From assembly GCF_001632805.1 (NCBI RefSeq), contig NZ_CP007220.1, forward strand, positions 2,232,001 through 2,296,000: a stretch of DNA of 64,000 nucleotides, given 5' to 3'. Below the pieces are notes generated by a model, which saw only the letters and a list, made by a program, of their open reading frames with translations, made no database searches and was not told the origin of the DNA. Origin of the DNA: Mycobacteroides chelonae CCUG 47445. Its GTDB lineage: Bacteria > Actinomycetota > Actinomycetes > Mycobacteriales > Mycobacteriaceae. Within the stretch, counting starts at the first letter, position 1. Each line of letters starts with the position of its first letter. Below, piece by piece: positions 1 through 6,755 of this stretch. A program made the position numbers and the translations under genes.

Positions 1-40
1 GGCCTGAGGGAACGGTGCCGCCGAAACGGGTCGATCGGCT

Positions 41-355
41 CTAGGAGGCGAGCCGCAGGCGCGGCATTTGCCGACCCGCGGCAGCATCCAGAATCGTGGT
101 GACGGTGCCGAAGCGGTCGGTCGCGCGCCGGCACAGCTCGCGTAGCTGGCGCGGGTCGGTGGCGTCGGCGGCGATGGCCATGACCTCATCTGCGCCATAG
201 CCGTGCAGCATCCTCGTCAGATCGGTGGCGTGCCTGCCGCAGATGACCACACGGTGCCCGTTGCGCACCAGTATCCGCACAATTTCACGCCCGCTCGGGT
301 CGTCGGCGTTGAGGACGACGACAACATCGGGGCCGGGGGTCGTGTCGATCTGCAT
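41..355 (-). CDS. Short Rossmann-fold (SDR-like) protein, possibly truncated
   Basis: A 104-residue protein whose N-terminal half reads like the start of a short-chain dehydrogenase: a beta strand (VVVVLNADDPSGREI, residues 12-26) followed by a helix, a second strand (HRVVICGRH) and a D-x-T-D-P segment near residues 63-67. The usual glycine-rich TGxxxGIG loop is replaced by NADDPSGRE, and the chain stops at TAG where an SDR would continue with its NNAG strand and catalytic YxxxK. The frame stays open past the stop to the window edge, so this may be a stub of a longer gene or a genuine mini-protein. AAGGA lies just before the ATG. It runs in the same direction as the monooxygenase upstream of it. 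No function can be assigned. Confidence 0.5.
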   Translation of the reverse strand: MQIDTTPGPDVVVVLNADDPSGREIVRILVRNGHRVVICGRHATDLTRMLHGYGADEVMAIAADATDPRQLRELCRRATDRFGTVTTILDAAAGRQMPRLRLAS

Positions 356-458
356 ATCCTTATTGAGCCAGCGGTTCCTGGATTTCGGGTGTGAGCGCCA
401 TGTGGATTGGTTGGATGACCTCCGCTGTTGATTCCATTCACGCCGAGTCCGCCGCGGA

Positions 459-1604
459 TCAGGCCCTTGTGCGCTGCCGGTAGGACTGCGCCAGCTCCTG
501 CAGCCCCTCCGCCGACTCTTCGCCCCAGGATTTCAGCATCGCGCGATTGGCCAGCACCACGTCGCGGGTGGCGGTGATCCGCTGGGACTCGTATTCGGCC
601 AGACCGCGTGCGGGATCGTCGCGGAATTCGGACAGTGCCTGTGCCAGCGAACGGGCGTCGACCACGGCCTGCGATCCGCCATTGGCCCCCAACGGATACA
701 TGGGATGGGCGGCATCGCCCAGCAGGGTGACGTGGCCCTGGCCCCAATGGGTCAGCGGGTCACGGTCGACCATCGGGTATTCGACGATGCGCTCGGTAGC
801 GCGAACCATTCGGTCGAGGTTCAGCCAACCAAAGTCCCAGCCCGGGAAGTGATCCAGCACCTCATCGGGGGTGACGGGGTCGTTCCAGCGCGCCCCGGCC
901 GGTAGTTCGCCGGAGGGATCGGTGCGTGCCAGGGCTACCCAGTTCACAGTGCGGTCGCTGATTGGGTAGGCGATGAGTTCGTGGTCGGTGTCGTCGTGGG
1001 CGGCGATCATGGCCTTCCCGGTCAGGAAGGGGCCGACATCGGAGGCGCCGCGCCACATCCGCACGCCTGACCAGCGCAACGGATTGACCGGATGCAGCTG
1101 TGTGCGTATCACCGAGTTCACGCCGTCGGCACCGATCAAGACGGTGCCGGTGATGTCCCGGCCAGTGGTGCGCACGCGGACTCGGTCTCCGTCGCTTTCG
1201 AATCCAAGAACTGGGTTGCCGGTCTGAACTGCTTGGGGGCCAATGCGTTCCCTTACGGCATTGAGAAGCATGAGTTGCAACTGGCCGCGGTGCACAGAGA
1301 TCTGTGGATGGAGGTAGTCGCCCGCCAGGCCCCGTGGTTCGGTGTAGAGGACGGTGCCGCGCTTGTCGCAGAATCTGATCTCTGTGGTGGCGATGCCCAT
1401 ACCCATCAACCGCGCACCCAAGCCCAGTTCGGTGAGCACACCCACCGCGTGCGGAAGCATGTTGATGCCCACACCCAACGGCTTGATTTCACGTGCGCCC
1501 TCGAGCACCTTCACCTCAAACCCGTTGGCGTGCAAGGCTAACGCTGAGGTGAGTCCACCGATGCCGGCTCCTGCGATCACGACTGATGTCTTGTTTGTGC
1601 TCAT
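459..1604 (-). CDS. FAD-dependent group A (PHBH-type) monooxygenase
   Basis: A 381-residue flavoprotein of the p-hydroxybenzoate/salicylate hydroxylase family, which hydroxylates aromatic substrates using NAD(P)H and O2. Visible motifs are the FAD dinucleotide loop GAGIGG near residue 10, the DG motif (LIGADGVNSVIR, about 155-166) and the GD motif (VTLLGDAAHPMYPLGANGG, about 295-313). The frame is open 22 codons further upstream, but the ATG at 1604 places the FAD loop at the usual distance from the N-terminus. It is divergent from the LysR regulator at 1676 with a 71-base gap, the classic layout of a LysR-controlled catabolic gene. The substrate is unknown; an aromatic acid is an inference. 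Confidence 0.85.
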   Translation of the reverse strand: MSTNKTSVVIAGAGIGGLTSALALHANGFEVKVLEGAREIKPLGVGINMLPHAVGVLTELGLGARLMGMGIATTEIRFCDKRGTVLYTEPRGLAGDYLHPQISVHRGQLQLMLLNAVRERIGPQAVQTGNPVLGFESDGDRVRVRTTGRDITGTVLIGADGVNSVIRTQLHPVNPLRWSGVRMWRGASDVGPFLTGKAMIAAHDDTDHELIAYPISDRTVNWVALARTDPSGELPAGARWNDPVTPDEVLDHFPGWDFGWLNLDRMVRATERIVEYPMVDRDPLTHWGQGHVTLLGDAAHPMYPLGANGGSQAVVDARSLAQALSEFRDDPARGLAEYESQRITATRDVVLANRAMLKSWGEESAEGLQELAQSYRQRTRA

Positions 1605-1646
1605 GTACTCCAGCATTGGATGGCTTCTTGCAGAAGTCCAAGATCT

Positions 1647-1663
1647 ATTAGTTGCTAAATCTA
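1647..1663. promoter_or_regulatory. Candidate LysR operator in the divergent gap
   Basis: TTAG-TTG-CTAA (1648-1658) is a short perfect inverted repeat in the 71-base gap between the monooxygenase and the LysR gene, the only AT-rich stretch there. LysR proteins usually bind a T-N11-A type dyad in such gaps. The match is short and functionally untested. Confidence 0.3.
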
Positions 1664-1675
1664 TAATCAAGTCTT

Positions 1676-2545
1676 ATGGAGATTCATCAGCTGCGCTACC
1701 TGCTGGCGGTCGCGGACGCATCGAGTTTCACGAAAGCTGCCGCCGCAATGCATGTCGCCCAGCCGGGTGTGAGCGCTCAAATCCGGCTTCTGGAGCGCGA
1801 ACTGGGGCAGGATTTGTTTGATCGATCGGGGCGTCGGGTACGCCTTACCGATGCGGGGGAGGCGGTGATTCCCTATGCGAGAGCCGCTCTCGCTGCGGTT
1901 GCCGGGGTGCGTGAGGCGGCAGACGAGATTGGCGGACTCCTCCGCGGGCATATCGCGTTCGGCACCGTGACGTCCCATGGCGCAGACCTATCACCGCTGC
2001 TCTCGGCGTTCCATCGTGATCACCCGGCCATCACCATCACCCTCACCGAGGCGGGGCGCGAGGACCTTGTTGCCGGGTTGCGCGATGGCATTCTGGACGG
2101 GGCCATTGTGGCGCTGGGGGCGCAGCAACCTGAGGGGCTGGGATTACAGGTCATCGACGATCAGCCCTTGGTGGCGGCGGTCGCGGCCGATGACCCGTGG
2201 GCGAAACGGCGCACGGTCACGCTGGAGAGGCTCTGTGAACGCACCCTGATCTGCCTGCCCACCGGCAGTGGCGTGCGGTCGATCCTGGAAACCGCGTGTC
2301 GATCGGCAGGCCTCACGCCGAATGTGGCTTTTGAAGCGAGCTCACCGCGAGCGTTGGTAAGCCTTGTTGAGCAGGGACTCGGAGTGGCGGTGGTACCTGC
2401 CCCGTACGTCCGGGGTCGGCAAGGGGTAGTGGCATCGGATATCCGGCCCGCGCTGCGTGGTCGACTTGCACTGGCCTGGCGCCTCGGCGGTCCAGCCGGC
2501 CCCGCAGCGCGGGTCTTCCTGGAGCGGGCCCGCGCCGCTCTCTGA
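1676..2545 (+). CDS. LysR family transcriptional regulator
   Basis: A 289-residue LysR-type regulator. The N-terminal winged helix-turn-helix (MEIHQLRYLLAVADASSF, then AAAAMHVAQPGVSAQIRLLE, residues 1-60) matches the family closely, followed by a substrate-binding-like effector domain (about 90-285) with the typical GVAVVP segment near residue 240. The length is normal for the family. The ATG at 1676 has no clear Shine-Dalgarno and may be translated from a leaderless or short-leader transcript. It is divergent from the flavin monooxygenase and is most likely its activator and its own repressor, with an aromatic co-inducer. The last two statements are inference from gene layout. Confidence 0.92.
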   Translation: MEIHQLRYLLAVADASSFTKAAAAMHVAQPGVSAQIRLLERELGQDLFDRSGRRVRLTDAGEAVIPYARAALAAVAGVREAADEIGGLLRGHIAFGTVTSHGADLSPLLSAFHRDHPAITITLTEAGREDLVAGLRDGILDGAIVALGAQQPEGLGLQVIDDQPLVAAVAADDPWAKRRTVTLERLCERTLICLPTGSGVRSILETACRSAGLTPNVAFEASSPRALVSLVEQGLGVAVVPAPYVRGRQGVVASDIRPALRGRLALAWRLGGPAGPAARVFLERARAAL

Positions 2546-2749
2546 CTGGCCGTTCCGATCACTCTGAATCCAATCCGGCGCCGCGCACGTCGGTGGCGCA
2601 ATGGTGCACACGCGACCGTCCGTTGCAGGTAGAGGCGGGTAGGAACCGGCGCATTGAAGCCGACCTGACAGATATCGAATTCATCCGCCAGATGGCCATT
2701 GAGCTGGCCTTTAGCGTGTGGGCGAGGTTGTCTCACGTCAGGAGGACTG

Positions 2750-3493
2750 GTGGCCGCTGCCGAGCCCACGCCATTGCGCCGCCCGCGTGCCGATCAGGCG
2801 CGACTGGTGGCCGATGTGTTGCGTCATCAGATCCATGCCGGTGCATACGCCGACGGCGGCCTACCGAGCGAGCACGACCTGGCCGCGGAGTTCTTCGTTT
2901 CGCGCAACACGGTCCGCGAGGCGCTGACCACGCTGAAAGAAGAAGGCCTCATCGAGCGGGGTCCGCGTACCGGTACCCACGTGGCGCTGCGCAAGTACGA
3001 GCACGGACTGGACGCGCTGCTGGGTCTGAAAGAGACATTCAAGGGATACGGCGAGGTCTGGAACGAGGTTCGCGTCATTCAGGAGGTGAACGCGCCTCCT
3101 GCGGTCGCGCACAGGTTGCGCCTTGATCCCGGTGCGCGGGTCATTTTCATCGAGAGGTTGCGATACCTCGGAGATTTACCGCTGAGCCTGGACAAGACCT
3201 ACCTGACCTCGGATGTGGGGGAGGCGGTCATCGAGCACCAGCTCGAGAGCAATGACGTCTTCGCCCTGATCGAGCGCGTCACCGGGCGCAGGTTGGGATC
3301 GGCCAACTTGGCGCTGGAGGCAGTCTCGGCGGATTCGCATTCGGCCGCGACGTTGCAGGTTCCCGATAACGCGCCGTTGCTGCTTCTGGAACGGCTGACC
3401 CACCTCGACGACGGGACCCCCGTCGACCTCGAGTACATCCGAATGCGCGGTGATCGAATCACATTGCGCAGCAATCTATTAAGGGATATCTGA
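2750..3493 (+). CDS. GntR family regulator with UTRA effector domain
   Basis: A 247-residue regulator: GntR winged helix (GGLPSEHDLAAEFFVSRNTV within residues 36-56, then REALTTLKEEGLIERG) and a UTRA ligand-binding fold from about residue 90 to the end (RVIFIERLRYLGDLPLSLDK; LEYIRMRGDRITLRS). The start chosen is GTG at 2750, preceded by AGGAGG at 2740-2745; upstream in-frame starts lack such a site. The stop lies 8 bases before the ferredoxin gene, so it appears to be the first gene of a six-gene operon ending at 9436 and probably senses the transported or processed compound. The 204 bases before it hold no recognised gene. Confidence 0.9.
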   Translation: MAAAEPTPLRRPRADQARLVADVLRHQIHAGAYADGGLPSEHDLAAEFFVSRNTVREALTTLKEEGLIERGPRTGTHVALRKYEHGLDALLGLKETFKGYGEVWNEVRVIQEVNAPPAVAHRLRLDPGARVIFIERLRYLGDLPLSLDKTYLTSDVGEAVIEHQLESNDVFALIERVTGRRLGSANLALEAVSADSHSAATLQVPDNAPLLLLERLTHLDDGTPVDLEYIRMRGDRITLRSNLLRDI

Positions 3494-3501
3494 GGCTTCT
3501 C

Positions 3502-3729
3502 ATGACTTTGGTCAACAATCGTATCGACGTTCCGGTCACCATCGACGAGTCGCTGTGCATCGAAGGCTGCACGTTGTGTGTCGATATCTGCCCCCTGGAC
3601 TCACTGGCCATCAATCCCGAAAACGGCAAGGCATTCATGCATGTCGATGAGTGCTGGTACTGCGGACCGTGCGCGGCCCGCTGTCCCACCGGTGCGGTCA
3701 CCGTCAACATGCCCTACCTCATCCGTTAA
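3502..3729 (+). CDS. Small 2x[4Fe-4S] ferredoxin (AprB-like)
   Basis: A 75-residue ferredoxin. The first cluster motif is CIEGCTLCVDICP (residues 19-31), a variant with three residues between the first two Cys, and the second is CWYCGPCAARCP (residues 51-62), a CxxCxxCxxxC motif. Eight cysteines in two sets imply two [4Fe-4S] clusters. The wider CxxxCxxC spacing in the first set and the short tail resemble the ferredoxin-like beta subunits that pair with fumarate/APS-reductase-type flavoproteins. Such a flavoprotein ends this operon. It sits between the GntR regulator (8-base gap) and the substrate-binding lipoprotein (13-base gap). The likely role is electron transfer to or from the flavoprotein, which is inferred from context. 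Confidence 0.9.
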   Translation: MTLVNNRIDVPVTIDESLCIEGCTLCVDICPLDSLAINPENGKAFMHVDECWYCGPCAARCPTGAVTVNMPYLIR

Positions 3730-3742
3730 GTCAGGACAGCTC

Positions 3743-5140
3743 ATGAAGAGAACAGCCCTTCTCTGCACACTTCTTCTCACCCTCGTCACCGGCTGCTCGC
3801 TGGATTCCGGGTCCGGCTCCGCCAATGAGGTGACAGTCGTCGTCGGATATCAGTCAAAGACCATCAACACCGTGACCGCGGGCACGCTACTGCGGGCCCA
3901 GGGCTATCTCGAGAAGAGGCTCGCAGAGGCCGGATCGCGCACCGGGACCAAGTACACGGTGCAGTGGCAGGATTACGACACCGGAGCACCGATCACCGCG
4001 CAGATGCTCGCCGAGAAGATCGACATCGGCTCGATGGGCGATTATCCGCTGCTGATCAACGGATCCAAGACCCAGGCCAACGAGAAGGCACGTACCGAAC
4101 TCGTGTCGATCACCGGTTACAACGCCAAGGGTGCGCTCAACATGGTTGTAGTGCAACCGAATTCACCGATCACGACGCTGCCCGAACTGAAGGGAAAGAA
4201 GGTGTCCGCCAGTGTCGGCTCGGCGGGTCACGGCACATTGGTGCGTGCGCTGCGCAACGAGGGTCTCGACCCCACCGGGGATGTCGAGGTGTTGAACCAG
4301 CAGCCACAGGTCGGTGCCTCTGCGCTGGAATCCGGTCAGGTGCAGGCGTTGTCACAGTTCGTGGCGTGGCCGGGTCTGCTGGTCTTCCAGAAGAAGGCCA
4401 AGCTGCTCTATGACGGTGCCGAGCTCGACGTCCCCACCTTCCATGGGGTGGTGGTGCGCCGTGACTACGCCAAGCAGCATCCCGAGGTGTTGGACGCCTT
4501 CCTGCAGGCTCAGCTCGACGCAACCGATTTCATCCACCAGAAGTCTCTCGAGGCGGCGCGGCTCGTAGCCGAGGGCAGCGGCCTGCCTCAAGAGGTGGTG
4601 TACCTCTACAACGGGCCCGGTGGCACATCGTTCGATACCACCCTCAAACCCTCGCTCATCGAGGCCTTTAAAAGCGATGTGCCCTACCTGAAATCGATCG
4701 GTGACTTCGCCGATCTGGACATCGATCAGTTCGTGCAGGATGGGCCGCTACGCCAGGCCTACATGACGCGCGCCAAGAACTACGAAACCGAACTTGCGGC
4801 CAAGGTCAATCCGCTGGTGCTACAACCGGCCGCCGGGGCAGATCCGGGCCAAGCGGCCGAAATCTGGTTCGACGGTAAGGATTCCACGCAGGTGTATGCG
4901 ACGGCGCAGGAGCTGTTGAAGGCCGTCAACGCAGCGAACGCGTCCGGCCAAAAGATTCGCGCCGCCTATGTCTCAGATGCCGAGCTGGGTACGCGGTGGT
5001 TCGCCGATCATGCCTGGTGGGTCCGGGACGTGGCCGGGCTGCATCCGTTCACCACAAACGCGGGTGCCACCCGGTACATCTCCACCCATCCCGGCGCGAC
5101 GCCCTTGGATTACGCACAGGCTCTGGCGGCGGCATCATGA
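3743..5140 (+). CDS. ABC transporter substrate-binding lipoprotein (SsuA/TauA/NMT1-like) with C-terminal extension
   Basis: A 465-residue lipoprotein. The ATG at 3743 begins a lipoprotein signal ending LVTGC (Cys about residue 19). Residues 30-330 read as a periplasmic binding protein of the sulfonate/nitrate/thiamine-precursor type (VVVGYQSKTINT; DIGSMGDYPLLI; SVGSAGHGTLVRAL). Most relatives end near residue 330-350. Here about 115 further residues follow, including WFDGKDSTQVYATAQELLK and AYVSDAELGTRWFADHAWWV, which faintly resemble the NosL-type fold. The stop overlaps the permease start (ATGA). The substrate is unknown; family membership suggests a small anionic or sulfur/nitrogen compound. 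Confidence 0.85.
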   Translation: MKRTALLCTLLLTLVTGCSLDSGSGSANEVTVVVGYQSKTINTVTAGTLLRAQGYLEKRLAEAGSRTGTKYTVQWQDYDTGAPITAQMLAEKIDIGSMGDYPLLINGSKTQANEKARTELVSITGYNAKGALNMVVVQPNSPITTLPELKGKKVSASVGSAGHGTLVRALRNEGLDPTGDVEVLNQQPQVGASALESGQVQALSQFVAWPGLLVFQKKAKLLYDGAELDVPTFHGVVVRRDYAKQHPEVLDAFLQAQLDATDFIHQKSLEAARLVAEGSGLPQEVVYLYNGPGGTSFDTTLKPSLIEAFKSDVPYLKSIGDFADLDIDQFVQDGPLRQAYMTRAKNYETELAAKVNPLVLQPAAGADPGQAAEIWFDGKDSTQVYATAQELLKAVNAANASGQKIRAAYVSDAELGTRWFADHAWWVRDVAGLHPFTTNAGATRYISTHPGATPLDYAQALAAAS

Positions 5141-6015
5141 GCAGCCTGCCCATCGTGGACGCGCGTCCGCGCGCGGTCGCCCTCACGCCCGCCGGTGACC
5201 GGATCGGCGAGGCCGCGAGTACCCGTCGGCAGGGTTCGCGATACCTGGCCTGGGGTATCCGGGCGTCGTCCGTGGCTGCGGCGGTACTGCTCTGGCAACT
5301 CTTGACGGTCAACAAGGTGCGTTTCGGGCTGCGATTCGACACTCTTCCCACGGTCACCGAGATCGTCTCGGCCCTCGCTAAACGTATTGGGACCGAGCAG
5401 TATTGGCTGGACCTTGGTCAGTCCACCATTCGGATTCTTACCGGGTTCGGCCTGGCGGCGGTCTTCGGCGTCATCACCGGAATCTGGCTAGGGCGATCTC
5501 CGCTGTTCGCGAATATCGTCGGCCCGCTCACCGAGTTGGCTCGCCCGATTCCGGCGATCGCGATCGTGCCGGTGGCCATCCTGCTCTTTCCCAGTGATGA
5601 GGCGGGGATCGTGTTCATCACCTTTCTCGCGGCCTACTTTCCCATCATGGTGAGCACGCGGCACGCCGTGCGTGCCCTGCCCACGCTGTGGGAGGAGTCG
5701 GTCCGCACCCTGGGCGGCAGCCGCTGGGATGTGCTGCTCCGGGTGGTGCTGCCCGGCAGCCTTCCGGGAGTCTTCGGTGGTCTCTCGGTCGGCATCGGCG
5801 TCGCATGGATATGCGTGATCTCCGCCGAAATGATCTCGGGTCGTTTGGGAGTCGGGTACCGAACGTGGCAGTCATACACGGTGTTGGCATATCCCGATGT
5901 GTTCGTCGGGATCATCACCATCGGCGTTCTCGGATTCCTGACATCGGCGGCCGTCGAGCTGGTCGGTCGCCGGGTGACACGGTGGTTACCCCGCGCCGAG
6001 GAGGCGCGCTCATGA
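5137..6015 (+). CDS. ABC transporter permease (SsuC/TauC type)
   Basis: A 292-residue inner-membrane permease of the binding-protein-dependent type, with about six hydrophobic segments (for example AVLLWQLLTV, GLAAVFGVITGIWLG, AIVPVAILLFP) and the cytoplasmic EAA-like loop near ESVRTLGGSRWDVLLRVVLPGSLPG (within 180-205), which docks the ATPase. The ATG at 5137 overlaps the stop of the binding protein (ATGA), and its own stop overlaps the ATPase start in the same way, so the three transporter genes are translationally coupled. The family imports sulfonates, nitrate, pyrimidine precursors and similar compounds; the actual substrate is not visible. Confidence 0.9.
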   Translation: MSSLPIVDARPRAVALTPAGDRIGEAASTRRQGSRYLAWGIRASSVAAAVLLWQLLTVNKVRFGLRFDTLPTVTEIVSALAKRIGTEQYWLDLGQSTIRILTGFGLAAVFGVITGIWLGRSPLFANIVGPLTELARPIPAIAIVPVAILLFPSDEAGIVFITFLAAYFPIMVSTRHAVRALPTLWEESVRTLGGSRWDVLLRVVLPGSLPGVFGGLSVGIGVAWICVISAEMISGRLGVGYRTWQSYTVLAYPDVFVGIITIGVLGFLTSAAVELVGRRVTRWLPRAEEARS

Positions 6016-6755
6016 GCGCCTCCACCCTCGTCCTCGACGGCGTCACCCTCGGATACGGCGGCCGCACCGTCGTGAACCGTCTGAGCCTGACCGTGCGTCC
6101 CGCGGAAATTCTTGTCCTGACCGGGCCTTCGGGTTGTGGCAAGTCCACCGTGCTGCGCGCCCTAGCCGGGCTGCTCGCACCCGACTCGGGCACCATTCAC
6201 GCCGACGGCGAGAAGGTTGTCACCACCTCCCGGCACCGTGCCATGGTGTTCCAGGACAACGCGTTGTTGCCCTGGCGCACGGTGCAATCGAACGTGGAGC
6301 TGGCCCTCAAGCTGGGCGGTGTGTCTCGTGCGGGGCGGCGCCAGGCGGCGCAGACCTGGATCGATGACGTCGGTTTGACGGGCTTTGAGGACTACCTGCC
6401 CAAGAGCCTCTCGGGTGGCATGCGTCAACGTGTTCAGTTGGCCCGCGGTCTGGCGGGTGCTCCGCGTGCGGTCATGATGGACGAGCCCTTCGGAGCACTC
6501 GACGCCCAGACTCGCGCCAGCATGCAACGCCTGCTGATCGATACCTGGCGCAGCCATCCCACCACGGTGGTGTTCGTGACACACGATGTGGACGAGGCAC
6601 TGTTACTCGGCGACCGAATCGCCGTCCTGGGCCGCGCCGGTCAGCCGCTGCGTGCGCTGCTGGACGTTCCTTATCCCCGTGAGGCCGATAGTGATCGGAG
6701 TGCGCTGCGCGCCGAAATCCTGGCCGCACTGAACCATACGGAGCTTGTCGCCTGA
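6012..6755 (+). CDS. ABC transporter ATP-binding protein (SsuB/TauB type)
   Basis: A 247-residue ATPase with Walker A GPSGCGKST (about residues 38-46), Q-loop (MVFQDNALLPWRTV), signature LSGGMRQRVQLARGL, Walker B VMMDEPFGALD and the switch His (VFVTHDVDEALLL). The LPWRTV and FGALDAQTR wording is typical of the nitrate/sulfonate/taurine importer group. It starts inside the permease stop codon region (ATGA) and its TGA overlaps the ATG of the flavoprotein (TGATG), so the flavoprotein is coupled to the transporter and very probably acts on the imported compound. Confidence 0.93.
   Translation: MSASTLVLDGVTLGYGGRTVVNRLSLTVRPAEILVLTGPSGCGKSTVLRALAGLLAPDSGTIHADGEKVVTTSRHRAMVFQDNALLPWRTVQSNVELALKLGGVSRAGRRQAAQTWIDDVGLTGFEDYLPKSLSGGMRQRVQLARGLAGAPRAVMMDEPFGALDAQTRASMQRLLIDTWRSHPTTVVFVTHDVDEALLLGDRIAVLGRAGQPLRALLDVPYPREADSDRSALRAEILAALNHTELVA

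Noticed and set aside
2593..2749. Possible small gene upstream of the GntR regulator (peptide with IEFIRQMAIELAF)
   Set aside because: No RBS, no stop before the GntR coding region in this frame, no recognised family; more probably leader or remnant sequence.
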